Below are positions 35,154 to 43,352 of a stretch of DNA of 64,000 bases, piece by piece (the first letter of the stretch is position 1; each line of letters begins with the position of its first letter). The DNA is taken from contig NZ_CP034661.1 in assembly GCF_003971235.1 (NCBI RefSeq), positions 3,658,001 through 3,722,000 on the forward strand. The letters are read 5' to 3'. Source of the stretch: Chryseobacterium aureum. Its GTDB lineage: Bacteria > Bacteroidota > Bacteroidia > Flavobacteriales > Weeksellaceae. The notes beneath the pieces are model-generated. The model did not search any database, was not told where the DNA came from, and saw only the letters and a program-made list of their open reading frames with translations. The position numbers and the translations under genes were made by a program.

Positions 35154-35188
35154 AAATCTAAAAACGTTATGTTTTTAGATTTTTTTTG
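35154..35188 (+). terminator. Intrinsic terminator of the secreted-protein array
   Basis: A 12-bp perfect stem (35154-35165 with 35171-35182), 5-nt loop GTTAT, followed by a T run on the plus strand. Confidence 0.88.
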
Positions 35189-35252
35189 TTTATTAACTCT
35201 ATTTCTTGTGAATTTGTTCATATAAAGTGAAGTGTATTATCGAAAATTGAAT

Positions 35253-35260
35253 TATATTTG
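35253..35260 (+). promoter_or_regulatory. TAnnTTTG -7 box of the first lipoprotein of the pair
   Basis: Reads TATATTTG, 22 nt before the ATG at 35283. Confidence 0.5.
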
Positions 35261-35282
35261 GACAAGCTAAAAAATATTCTAT

Positions 35283-36158
35283 ATGGTAAAAAACTATTTT
35301 CTTACAATGTTTGCCGGTATTGCTTTTCTTGGGCTGCTGACAGCATGTAATACGACTTCAGATCCTACAGAATCCATCCCGAATCCGGATGACGGGCCTC
35401 CGCCTAAAAAGGTTTTAGCAAAGGTCAGTTCCAATAATGTTTCTCAGGAAGAGTATACTACACTGGCAGTAACCGGAGATTTGCAGGTTGCAGTATCTAA
35501 GGATGAATTTGCTTCCGGAAGTGCTTATTTTACAGGAACTGTAACGTACACCAACAAGAATATTACGAAGATTAAATATGTAAGCTCTGCTGCTTCCAGC
35601 CTTGTTTATGAGTTTAATATCGTGCCGGATGCTACGGGGAAAAAGATTTACAATGCAACTTCTACCGCCACAGGAGCTACTCCGTCCGTATCCGTTGTAA
35701 GTGACTATGCATTTACGTATGATGCTGTGACCAGCAAGCTTACCAAAATTCTTGAAAAAAGAAAAGAAGGAGGAATAAGTGCTTATAACAGATTTATAGA
35801 TTATTCTTTTGTGTATAACGGAAACAATGTGATCCAGGTAGTGTGCTCCAAAGGAATCTTGGATATTAACGGAAACCCGAACATGGGAACAGCGGTAATA
35901 AGCAAGTATAGCTTTCAGAACTATGATGCGCAGAAAAGCCCATATTCTACATTGTCACCAATCTATTTCATTACACGAGGCCTGATGAGTCCGGTGAATT
36001 TTTATAAAATCTCTCCGAACAATCCTACCTCAATGTTTATAGAATTGCCTTCACCAGCTACTCCTGTTAATACAGCCCAAAGTTATTCTTATGACAATCA
36101 GGGGTATGTGGTTCTAGAGAAAAACCAGAATATGACTTTTACCTATAAAAATTTATAG
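35283..36158 (+). CDS. Beta-rich lipoprotein, first of a related pair
   Basis: 291 residues with a signal peptide ending in lipobox LLTAC. A Pro/Asp-rich linker (IPNPDDGPPPKK) is followed by a domain of alternating beta strands (YFTGTVTYTNKNITKIKYV, YAFTYDAVTSKLTKI, DYSFVYNGNNVIQV, TAQSYSYDNQGYVVLEKNQNMTFTYKNL). This pattern of paired Y-T-Y strands is found in Bacteroidetes lipoproteins of unknown function. The end of the protein (PNNPTSM... SYSYDNQGY...) is alike in the next gene. It has its own promoter box. Confidence 0.7.
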   Translation: MVKNYFLTMFAGIAFLGLLTACNTTSDPTESIPNPDDGPPPKKVLAKVSSNNVSQEEYTTLAVTGDLQVAVSKDEFASGSAYFTGTVTYTNKNITKIKYVSSAASSLVYEFNIVPDATGKKIYNATSTATGATPSVSVVSDYAFTYDAVTSKLTKILEKRKEGGISAYNRFIDYSFVYNGNNVIQVVCSKGILDINGNPNMGTAVISKYSFQNYDAQKSPYSTLSPIYFITRGLMSPVNFYKISPNNPTSMFIELPSPATPVNTAQSYSYDNQGYVVLEKNQNMTFTYKNL

Positions 36159-36223
36159 AAGAAATATAGTCATTAATCTTACCAGAATATAAATAATAAT
36201 ACAATTTTTAGGCAAAAAAAAAT

Positions 36224-36231
36224 TATATTTG
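36224..36231 (+). promoter_or_regulatory. TAnnTTTG -7 box of the second lipoprotein of the pair
   Basis: Reads TATATTTG, 26 nt before the ATG at 36258; the same octamer as for its paralogue. Confidence 0.5.
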
Positions 36232-36257
36232 TCAAAAAAATAATCAATTACAAGGAA

Positions 36258-37190
36258 ATGAAACAAATTTTCTATTTTATTTTACTTATCGCAGGTTTTT
36301 CCTCAATACACTCCTGCAAGAATTTACAGGATGAGGACGGGAATCCTCTTTTGGATCTTAATAATACAGGAGGACTAAGCGGTCCCAGAGCATTATACAG
36401 AGAAATTACAGATAAAGATACCATCGCAGAATATCAGTACAGCGGCCTTCTGGTGACCAAAGTAATCACAGACAGTGCATCAGTTACCAATATTATGTAC
36501 AGCGGTGATAAAATCAGCCAGATTAATTTCAATGGTTTCCTTGATCTTGACGGAAATGGTAAGCTGGACAAAGACAGTGTATCTTATACTCAGTTATTCA
36601 CTTACGCTAATAACAGCAAACTTCAGACAATTTCTGAAAACCGTTCCACCTTCAGAAGACCTCCGCCTGTACCACCGGCAACTACTCCGGGGCCTCAGAC
36701 CCTGCTTAAAAAAGAGAAGACCTCTTACAGAATAGTATATAGCAACTCAACAGGAAAACTGGATTCTATCATCATGAGAAATGGTCCGGATGTACCGGGA
36801 GCTCCCCTTGTTTTTACAGACTATTCAAGAACAGCATATACTTATGTAGGAGATAACGTTTCTAAAGTAGTGAGATTTTACGGGACTATGTCGGGGGGTG
36901 CACCTGGACCTGTTACAAACAAATACAGCTATGAATACTATGCCTATGATGATCAGGTGAGCCCATTCACATTATTGCCGCATGTATATAAAATTTCAAG
37001 ACTGTTATCAACTGTAATCAATGATAAAGAAAGTCTTATTTTATCTCCAAACAATCCTAAGAGATGGTCGGTAACAGATCTTACACCGCCTATTCCAACT
37101 CCGATTGTAAAGAGTACGAACTACGTCTACGATCCTCAGACTTATATGACGAAAGGATACGGTGTTAATTACATCTATAAACCACAATAG
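36258..37190 (+). CDS. Beta-rich lipoprotein, second of a related pair
   Basis: 310 residues with a signal peptide ending in lipobox SIHSC. The chain has the same beta-strand layout as the 35283 product (YQYSGLLVTKVITD, LFTYANNSKLQTISENR, RTAYTYVGDNVSKVVRFYG, and the closing PNNPKRW ... NYVYDPQTYMTKGYGVNYIYKPQ). DLDGNGKLDKDS at about residue 95 looks like a calcium-binding dockerin/EF-type loop. A proline-rich insert (RRPPPVPPATTPGPQ) is unique to this copy. Function unknown. Confidence 0.7.
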   Translation: MKQIFYFILLIAGFSSIHSCKNLQDEDGNPLLDLNNTGGLSGPRALYREITDKDTIAEYQYSGLLVTKVITDSASVTNIMYSGDKISQINFNGFLDLDGNGKLDKDSVSYTQLFTYANNSKLQTISENRSTFRRPPPVPPATTPGPQTLLKKEKTSYRIVYSNSTGKLDSIIMRNGPDVPGAPLVFTDYSRTAYTYVGDNVSKVVRFYGTMSGGAPGPVTNKYSYEYYAYDDQVSPFTLLPHVYKISRLLSTVINDKESLILSPNNPKRWSVTDLTPPIPTPIVKSTNYVYDPQTYMTKGYGVNYIYKPQ

Positions 37191-37210
37191 AAGAATTTTT
37201 TTAACAATAT

Positions 37211-37250
37211 TCAAACTCAATCTTTCCTAAGATTGAGTTTTTTATTTTTT
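37211..37250 (+). terminator. Intrinsic terminator of the second lipoprotein gene
   Basis: A perfect 12-bp stem (37213-37224 with 37229-37240), 4-nt loop TCCT, then T-rich DNA on the plus strand. Confidence 0.9.
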
Positions 37251-37256
37251 ATCCCT

Positions 37257-37264
37257 TAATTTTG
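37257..37264 (+). promoter_or_regulatory. TAnnTTTG -7 box of pth
   Basis: Reads TAATTTTG, 13 nt before the ATG at 37278. A TTG lies 21 bp upstream, slightly outside the usual spacing. Confidence 0.5.
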
Positions 37265-37277
37265 CAAAAAATTTCTG

Positions 37278-37841
37278 ATGAAATATTTAATTGTCGGGCT
37301 TGGTAACAAAGGCTCAGAATATGAAAATACACGGCATAATATAGGCTTTAAAGTAGCCGAAAAAATAGCAGAAACTCTTGAAGCATCATTCAATACTTCC
37401 AACTTTGGCTGGCTGGCAGAAGGAAAGCATAAAGGCAGAAAGGTGTTTGTCCTTAAACCGGACACCTATATGAATCTTTCCGGAAATGCCGTGAAATACT
37501 GGATGCAGAAAGAGAATATTCCTCTGGAAAATGTCCTGATCGTTACGGATGATCTTGCGCTTCCTTTCGGGACTTTAAGGATGAAAGGAAAAGGCTCAGA
37601 TGCAGGACATAACGGGCTTAAAAATATCAATGAAGTATTGCAGACTCAAAACTATGCAAGACTTCGTTTCGGGATTTCTGCTGACTTTTCTGCCGGAAAA
37701 CAGGTAGATTATGTATTAGGAACCTGGAACGAGGATGAAGCAGAAAAGCTTACCGAAAGAATAGAAACATTTTCCAAAGCCAGTCTTTCTTTCGTTTTTG
37801 CTGGTTTGAATAATACGATGTCTGCCTTTAACGGGAAATAG
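37278..37841 (+). CDS. pth: Peptidyl-tRNA hydrolase
   Basis: A 187-residue enzyme that frees tRNA from peptidyl-tRNA released by stalled ribosomes. Family motifs: [21 protein letters not shown] (active-site His at residue 20 and Asn10), [13 protein letters not shown] (Asn at about 74), [27 protein letters not shown] (catalytic-region Asp/Asn). Length is normal. It is a single gene between the lipoprotein terminator and the convergent carbonic anhydrase gene. Confidence 0.97.
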   Translation: MKYLIVGLGNKGSEYENTRHNIGFKVAEKIAETLEASFNTSNFGWLAEGKHKGRKVFVLKPDTYMNLSGNAVKYWMQKENIPLENVLIVTDDLALPFGTLRMKGKGSDAGHNGLKNINEVLQTQNYARLRFGISADFSAGKQVDYVLGTWNEDEAEKLTERIETFSKASLSFVFAGLNNTMSAFNGK

Positions 37842-37917
37842 ATGATAGATAGTCGATTCCACATGGAAGGTATGAGGATACCCCGAACTTTTATTGGTAT
37901 GGATCTCAATCATGTTA

Positions 37918-37952
37918 AAAAATAAATGCCACCGAAATTCGATGGCATTTTG
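37918..37952 (-). terminator. Intrinsic terminator of the SulP/carbonic anhydrase operon
   Basis: Arms 37924-37934 and 37940-37950 pair over 11 bp. The C-A mismatch on the plus strand is a G-U pair on the minus strand, which also ends in ATTTTTT, so it serves the minus-strand operon. Confidence 0.75.
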
Positions 37953-37987
37953 TGTAAAATATAATTGAAATTTAATAAGTTTATTGC

Positions 37988-38623
37988 TTATAACCAGGTT
38001 ACAACCCCTGTTTCAACATCATAGTTGGCTCCTACAATTTTAATTTTTCCTTCTGCTTCAAGGTTTTTAAGGGTTGAGCTTTGCTTACGGATGTCATCAA
38101 TAGCACTTCTAACGTTCTGATGGTTAAGTCTTTCCAGAAGGGAACTGTTTTTTGATGAACGCTCTTCATTTTCTTCAATGATATCATTGATGATAGGGTT
38201 GAAGTGATTGATAAGGTGGTTCAGGTTATCCATTCCCATTCCTTCAATTTGTGCAGCGTCAAGACCTCCTTTCAATGCCCCGCATTTTGTGTGTCCTAAT
38301 ACTACAATCAGTTTAGAACCTGCAACGTTACAACCAAATTCCATTGATCCAAGGATATCCTGATTGACAAAATTACCGGCAATTCTGATACTGAAAACGT
38401 CTCCTAATCCCTGGTCAAAGATAAGCTCAGCAGAAGTACGGCTGTCTATACAGCTTAAAACTACTGCAAAAGGCCATTGCCCCTCACGGGTAGCATTCAC
38501 CTGTTCAAGAAGGTCTCTGTTCGCTTTAAGATTGTTGACAAACCTTTGGTTTCCTTCTTTTAAGAATTCTAAAGCTTTCTCTGGAGTAATCGTTGACTGT
38601 GTTTCGTATGTATGTGCTTTCAT
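37988..38623 (-). CDS. Beta-carbonic anhydrase next to SulP
   Basis: A 211-residue zinc enzyme that interconverts CO2 and bicarbonate. The zinc ligands are visible as Cys58-x-Asp60-x-Arg62 (SCIDSR) and His111/Cys114 (GHTKCGALKGG). The N-terminal helix motif LKEGNQRFVNN is typical of the clade that accompanies SulP transporters. It begins 55 bp after the SulP gene and probably shares its mRNA. A partner that hydrates or dehydrates the transported bicarbonate is the natural reading. Confidence 0.93.
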   Translation of the reverse strand: MKAHTYETQSTITPEKALEFLKEGNQRFVNNLKANRDLLEQVNATREGQWPFAVVLSCIDSRTSAELIFDQGLGDVFSIRIAGNFVNQDILGSMEFGCNVAGSKLIVVLGHTKCGALKGGLDAAQIEGMGMDNLNHLINHFNPIINDIIEENEERSSKNSSLLERLNHQNVRSAIDDIRKQSSTLKNLEAEGKIKIVGANYDVETGVVTWL

Positions 38624-38678
38624 ATTTTTATTTATTATTTTCGAATTTAAAGTTAAAAAAATTAATTGATGTTTGAGA

Positions 38679-40271
38679 TTACATGGCCCTTTTATGAGTA
38701 ACTAAGATATGAGAATCTTCACTTCTTTCGTAATCTCTGTATGATGTTTTAAAACCTAAAAGTTCTACGCTGATATCCTGTTCCTTCGCACGGATATTGG
38801 CAAAGTCCTGAATCATTTCCAGTACATCTGTTGCAATGTAGGAAGTGTTTCTGGCATCAATGATAACCGTAGAATTAGGCTTGATGTTTTTAAGTGTTTT
38901 TTTGATCGCTGCCTTATTTAAAAATGAGACTTCTTCAGCCAGCTTAATATTGATCCCGTCTGCATCATCCAGTCTCTCCCTGCTCAGATAATAAGCTCTT
39001 TTCATATTTCCCTGGAGAATATAGAAAATAGAGATCGCGAGACCAATTCCTACCCCTTTTAATAAATCTGTTGCGACCACTGCTGCCACCGTTGCGGCAA
39101 ATGGAATAAACTGGAATTTCCCTAAATGCCAGAAATGCTTGAATGTAGCCGGCTTAGCCAGTTTATATCCTACCAGAATTAATACCGCAGCCAAAGTAGC
39201 CAATGGAATTAAATTCAATACAACAGGAATGGAAAGTACGCAGATCAATAAAAAGACACCATGAATAATCGTGGACAGCTTAGAAGTTGCTCCCGCATTG
39301 GCATTGGCAGAACTCCTTACCACTACAGAAGTCATGGGCAGCCCGCCGATAAAAGAACTGATAAGATTTCCTATTCCCTGTGCTTTAAGCTCAAGATTGG
39401 TATCTGTAATTCTTCTCTGCCTGTCTAACCTGTCTGATGCTTCAATACAAAGTAATGTTTCAATAGAAGCAACAATTGCAATGGTAGCTCCTACAATCCA
39501 TACTTTAAGATTGGTGAAGCCATTAAGATCAGGTGTTGTAATCAGATTTTTAAAATCATCAAGGGTCTGCGGAACCGGCAATGAAACCAAATGCTGAGTC
39601 TGAATGGCCAGAGCGCTGCCAGACATCTTGAAAAGCTGGTTCACAAGGATGCTTACCATTACGGCAACCAAAGCGCCTGGAAGCATTTTCATCCTTTTCA
39701 GTACGTGGATTTTATCCCATGCAATAAGAATGGCTACAGAAATCAGCGTAATAACGATAGCTCCCGGATGGATCGCTCCCAATAATTCTGTAAAATATCC
39801 GAAATTCAGGCCGTTATCAAAGATAGATTCATGCCCTTCATAATCTTTATCAAATCCTAATGCGTGCGGAATTTGTTTTAAGATAATAATAATTCCGATG
39901 GCAGCAAGCATTCCCTCAATCACGTTATTCGGGAAATAATTGGAAATACTTCCGGCTCTTACAAATCCTAAAACCAACTGAATAAGTCCTGCAATGATCC
40001 CTGCACAAAGGAAAAGCTCAAATGCGCCAAGATCTGTTATTGCGGTTAAAACTATAGCCGTTAAACCCGCAGCGGGTCCGGAAACTGAAATATTTGAATT
40101 ACTGATTGTTCCTACTACCAGGCCGCCTACAATACCGGCAATAATACCGGATAATGGGGGAGCACCTGATGCTAAAGCAATTCCTAAACACAACGGAAGT
40201 GCTACTAAAAATACCACGAGTCCTGAAGGAAAGTTTTCCTTGATTCCTCCTATTAATGATGTCTTTTTCAT
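38679..40271 (-). CDS. SulP-family anion (probable bicarbonate) transporter
   Basis: 530 residues. The membrane domain has 10-14 helices in the SulP/SLC26 fold: FPSGLVVFLVALPLCLGIALASG at the start, SVSGPAAGLTAIV, and a conserved TM8-10 region (ASIETLLCIEASDR, GLPMTSVVVRSSANANAGATSKLS). A C-terminal STAS-like domain covers about residues 430-520 (STVIIDARNTSYIATDVLEMI). SulP proteins carry sulfate or bicarbonate; flanking carbonic anhydrases on both sides argue for bicarbonate. The ion and its coupling are inferences. Confidence 0.9.
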   Translation of the reverse strand: MKKTSLIGGIKENFPSGLVVFLVALPLCLGIALASGAPPLSGIIAGIVGGLVVGTISNSNISVSGPAAGLTAIVLTAITDLGAFELFLCAGIIAGLIQLVLGFVRAGSISNYFPNNVIEGMLAAIGIIIILKQIPHALGFDKDYEGHESIFDNGLNFGYFTELLGAIHPGAIVITLISVAILIAWDKIHVLKRMKMLPGALVAVMVSILVNQLFKMSGSALAIQTQHLVSLPVPQTLDDFKNLITTPDLNGFTNLKVWIVGATIAIVASIETLLCIEASDRLDRQRRITDTNLELKAQGIGNLISSFIGGLPMTSVVVRSSANANAGATSKLSTIIHGVFLLICVLSIPVVLNLIPLATLAAVLILVGYKLAKPATFKHFWHLGKFQFIPFAATVAAVVATDLLKGVGIGLAISIFYILQGNMKRAYYLSRERLDDADGINIKLAEEVSFLNKAAIKKTLKNIKPNSTVIIDARNTSYIATDVLEMIQDFANIRAKEQDISVELLGFKTSYRDYERSEDSHILVTHKRAM

Positions 40272-40416
40272 AATGTGAAGCTGTAAGATATAACCGGCTT
40301 ATTTGTTTTTTAAATAAGTCAATTATAAAAAATGGAAAAAATTAATTTTAAGTACGTAGCTGTCCGATATCACAGAATGATATGGAAATGGTATCAAAAA
40401 AATCTAACTATAGGAG

Positions 40417-40716
40417 TTACGCTTCCGGAGGGGGAGAAAATATGGTAAGTAGAGGTGAAAGATGAAAAGAATCATCAATCAGTACAAAAGACACACCCTG
40501 AACGTCAGGTTCGGAAAACTTCAGATAATCGAATACATCTAAAGGTTTCGGGAGGGTCTTTTCGTAAACAATAAATGAGGATGGGTGAGAATGTGGCTCT
40601 TCTTCATTGATTATGATATTCGTTCTCGCAATATCCCAGCCCGCTACCGCAGCTATGCTTGGCAGCGCTGTAAAATTCAGAAAAAACGTTAATACAATAA
40701 TACTCCAGAATTTCAT
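40417..40716 (-). CDS. Small exported protein inside the carbonic anhydrase-SulP operon
   Basis: 99 residues with a signal peptide (MKFWSIIVLTFFLNFTALPSIAA). The mature part is acidic, with INEEEPHSHPSS (a metal-binding look) and LPKPLDVFDYLKFSE, and ends in PPPEA. No known domain is recognised. It lies 21 bp after the larger carbonic anhydrase gene and 145 bp before SulP on the same strand. A periplasmic or outer-membrane role tied to the operon is an inference. Confidence 0.55.
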   Translation of the reverse strand: MKFWSIIVLTFFLNFTALPSIAAVAGWDIARTNIIINEEEPHSHPSSFIVYEKTLPKPLDVFDYLKFSEPDVQGVSFVLIDDSFHLSPLLTIFSPPPEA

Positions 40717-40737
40717 GTTACATTCTTTTTAGAAAAA

Positions 40738-41406
40738 CTATTTGGTCTTTCTGCTCATTACCCAATCAGAACCTGTAAGGTTATAAATCTTTTGGATGTC
40801 TTTCAGGATTTTCTCAAAATCAATCTCCAGATCAATAATTTTACCTGTTCTGAGGTCAAATACCCAGCCGTGTACAATAGGACGCTCTTCAAGGATATAC
40901 CTTTCCTGTACGCAGGCCATTTTAATAACGTTGATGCACTGCTCCTGAACATTAAGCTCCACAAGTCTGTCATAACGTTGGTTTTCGTCCTGAATAGAAT
41001 CCAGCTCTGCCTGATGCAGTCTGTAAACATCACGAATATTTCTCAGCCATGGATTTAATAACCCAAGATCCTGAGGAGTCATCGCTGCTTTTACCCCGCC
41101 ACAGTTGTAATGTCCGCAAACAATAATGTGGTTTACTTTCAGATGTTCTACAGCATATTGTATAACCGCTGTGGAGCTCATATCTAAAGTATTCACAACA
41201 TTGGCAATGTTTCTGTGAACAAATACTTCTCCAGGTTTTGCCCCCATCAGTTCTTCTGCAGTAGCCCTGCTGTCCGAGCATCCTATGTAAAGGAATTCCG
41301 GATGCTGAGTTTTTGCAAGTTCCTGAAAGAAGTTTGGATCTTCAGCTACTTTGGACGCTACCCATTTTTTGTTGTTTTCGAAAATAACCTCGTACGATTG
41401 TGACAT
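40738..41406 (-). CDS. Beta-carbonic anhydrase, first gene of the SulP operon
   Basis: A 222-residue beta-class carbonic anhydrase, closer to the E. coli Can type than the other copy. Zinc ligands: Cys43-x-Asp45-x-Arg47 (GCSDSRA) and His99/Cys102 (GHYNCGG). MGAKPGEVFVHRNIAN and HGWVFDLRTGKI are also conserved. The two anhydrases in the operon are not close copies, so they may have different partners or locations. The promoter 80 bp upstream is the best -33/-7 pair in the window. Confidence 0.95.
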   Translation of the reverse strand: MSQSYEVIFENNKKWVASKVAEDPNFFQELAKTQHPEFLYIGCSDSRATAEELMGAKPGEVFVHRNIANVVNTLDMSSTAVIQYAVEHLKVNHIIVCGHYNCGGVKAAMTPQDLGLLNPWLRNIRDVYRLHQAELDSIQDENQRYDRLVELNVQEQCINVIKMACVQERYILEERPIVHGWVFDLRTGKIIDLEIDFEKILKDIQKIYNLTGSDWVMSRKTK

Positions 41407-41486
41407 AATTTTAAATGATTAAAGTTTATAATTATTTATTTCGTTTAAATTATTTTCAAAATCAATAGATCAAATCAATAATCATA

Positions 41487-41515
41487 CAAAAATATACTTT
41501 TTGTTAAAGATTCAA
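41487..41515 (-). promoter_or_regulatory. Full TTG-N18-TATTTTTG promoter of the carbonic anhydrase/SulP operon
   Basis: On the minus strand TTG (41513-41515), an 18-bp spacer, then TATTTTTG (41487-41494), a close match to the Bacteroidetes -33/-7 promoter. The leader is about 80 nt. The IS element starts about 70 bp upstream. Confidence 0.65.
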
Positions 41516-41641
41516 ACACTTTTAACAAAGTTTAATATTAAAATATGCTTAAAATCATATGTAACATTCCAATATATTGTGTATTGGATATACTAATTTA
41601 GCTTCCAGTTAGAGTTAAGCATAAAACCTTAATTTTAACGT

Positions 41642-41941
41642 ATGAAACAAGGGCGAAAAATCTATGATCCGGCTTTTAAAAAACAAGCAGTTCAATTGAG
41701 CTATGAGCGATCTAATATTTCGGAACTGGCAAGAGAGCTGGGTATTGAAGTAACGATGCTTTACAAATGGAGAAAAGATTATCAGGAATTCGGAGAAAAG
41801 AGTTTTCCTGGGAAGGGTAATCTCAAACAAACTCCAGAGCAGGAAAAAATTCATGAATTAGAAAAAAGACTTAGAGATGCAGAGCTTGAGCGTGATATAT
41901 TAAAAAAAGCAATCGCCATTTTTTCCAAGAGCGGTCGATGA
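41642..41941 (+). CDS. IS3-family transposase OrfA
   Basis: 99 residues: an N-terminal helix-turn-helix (YDPAFKKQAVQLSYERSNISELARELGI, residues 7-36, then TMLYKWRKDY) that binds the terminal repeats, and a C-terminal leucine zipper (EQEKIHELEKRLRDAELERDILKKA). The stop TGA overlaps the orfB ATG (ATGA). A run of seven A at 41902-41908 is in register for a -1 slip on two AAA codons. Confidence 0.93.
   Translation: MKQGRKIYDPAFKKQAVQLSYERSNISELARELGIEVTMLYKWRKDYQEFGEKSFPGKGNLKQTPEQEKIHELEKRLRDAELERDILKKAIAIFSKSGR
41902..41908 (+). promoter_or_regulatory. A7 programmed -1 frameshift site
   Basis: Codons TTA AAA AAA GCA of orfA. A -1 slip on the two AAA codons moves into the orfB frame, which is open from here to the orfB start, so an OrfAB fusion can be made as in other IS3 elements. 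Confidence 0.65.
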
Positions 41942-42816
41942 AATACGAGTTCATTAAGAATCATGAATCTTTATTTCCGATTGAAAAAATGTGCAGTGTT
42001 TTAAAAGTAAGCTACAGTAGTTATTATAAATGGAAAGCAAGACCTCTTTCTAATAGAGAGAGACGAAAAAGAGAGATAAAAAAACAAATAACATCTATTT
42101 ATTTTGCATCAAAGCAACGCTATGGAAGTCCCAGAATTACTGTAGAATTAGACTCATCAGGTTTTAAGACCTCCAGAATAACGGTTGCAAAATATATGAA
42201 AGAGCTTGGTTTAAGAAGTAAATTAAGCAGAAAATTTAGAGTAACAACAGATTCAAAACACAATTATTTGATTGCAGAGAACATCCTGAATAGAAACTTT
42301 TTGGTTGGCAGTCCATCCCAAGCTTGGGTCTCTGACATCACTTATCTCCAAACCAAAGATGGATTTTTATACCTGACAGCAATTATAGATTTGTTTGATC
42401 GAAAAGTAATTGGTTGGAGCTTAAGTACTGGGATGAGTACCACGGAGACAAGTTTAGCTGCCTGGAAAATGGCTGTCAAAAATAGAAAAGCGGACAGTAA
42501 ATTAATTTTTCACTCAGACAGAGGTGTTCAGTATGCAAGTAAAAAATTCACAAATACTCTTGCTTTTTATGGAGTAAAAAGGAGTATGAGCAGAAAAGGG
42601 AATTGTTGGGATAACGCAGTGGCTGAAAGCTTCTTCAAGTCATTGAAAACAGAACTAATTTACGGAAACAAGCTTATCACAAGAGAACAGATGGAACTTG
42701 AAATTTTTGAATATATTGAAATATGGTACAATAAAAAAAGAAGGCACAGTACCCTGAATTATCAAACAATAGAAGAATTTAACAATCAAAATAAAATTTA
42801 CAAAAATGTAGCTTAA
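41938..42816 (+). CDS. IS3-family transposase OrfB (DDE integrase catalytic domain)
   Basis: 292 residues. An HTH_21 segment near the N-terminus (KKQITSIYFASKQRYGSPRITVEL) is followed by an rve catalytic core with the DDE triad: Asp in WVSDITYL, Asp in FHSDRGVQYAS, and Glu in DNAVAESFFKSLK. The C-terminal IEIWYNKKRRHSTLNY is typical of the IS3/IS150 groups. The stop codon lies inside the right inverted repeat. It is normally active as the OrfAB fusion. Confidence 0.95.
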   Translation: MKYEFIKNHESLFPIEKMCSVLKVSYSSYYKWKARPLSNRERRKREIKKQITSIYFASKQRYGSPRITVELDSSGFKTSRITVAKYMKELGLRSKLSRKFRVTTDSKHNYLIAENILNRNFLVGSPSQAWVSDITYLQTKDGFLYLTAIIDLFDRKVIGWSLSTGMSTTETSLAAWKMAVKNRKADSKLIFHSDRGVQYASKKFTNTLAFYGVKRSMSRKGNCWDNAVAESFFKSLKTELIYGNKLITREQMELEIFEYIEIWYNKKRRHSTLNYQTIEEFNNQNKIYKNVA

Positions 42817-42848
42817 CTTATACTGGAAATTTTATTTGCATATCCAAT

Positions 42849-43352
42849 TTGTATTTATTTTCTGGGCGGTTAAGGTCAATTTTAAAAATAGCCTTTCTTT
42901 TTCGGGTAATCTGCTGAACATCAAATGATGTATTGCCTGAAAAGACTGTCATTCTTTGAGATCAAAAATTCTGTACCGTTTCAAAAAAACTTTGAAAGAT
43001 AAAATTCATGATGCAAACCTGTTTCTTCCGTTTAGAATTTCGGGTATAACAGAGGATGTCACTATAAAATTGAGGGAGCAGGTAAAGAACTGGAAAAGTA
43101 AGAAAGTATATTTTTCATCAAAGATTATTTTTAAATTAATAACAGGCCCGGGTTGTGTTTTTAAGATTAAGCGGTTTTTTCAGAACAAGCTGCATTGAAG
43201 AACTGGTGCTGTCCGTATTGTAAAAATATAATATTTTTCACAAAAGACGATGATTGTATCATGATTTCACAATTAAACAATGCATTTTTTGCAAAGGTAT
43301 ATGAAATTACCGATACCTACAAGTAGAAATTTTACTATAAGTACTGGATTTA
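42849..43352. other. 500-bp stretch with decayed coding remnants
   Basis: No intact gene is supported. One plus frame is open from about 42956 to 43198 with no ATG (only TTG), and a second frame is open from about 43171 to a TAG at 43324, with a CCPYC motif. A single frameshift near 43171-43198 would join them, so this may be the ruin of a gene of about 120 residues. It borders the IS element and the polysaccharide locus. I do not recognise the product. Confidence 0.25.

Larger units (their letters stand above)
41583..42848 (+). mobile_element. IS3-family insertion sequence with imperfect 38-bp inverted repeats
   Basis: Terminal repeats at 41583-41620 and 42811-42848 match at 29 of 38 positions, starting with ATTGGATAT and ending with AGTTAAGC. 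Inside are orfA and orfB in the IS3 arrangement, the second in the -1 frame, with an A7 slippery run near the end of orfA. Both frames are intact, so the element may be active. I could not identify a clean 3-4 bp target duplication; the real tips may lie a few bases further out. Confidence 0.88.

Noticed and set aside
41570..42860. A target-site duplication around the IS3 element
   Set aside because: Several tip positions were tried by eye, and none gave matching 3-4 bp flanks, so none is claimed.
42956..43198. An 80-codon open frame as a real gene
   Set aside because: It has only a TTG start and no recognisable domain; reported as a likely remnant instead.
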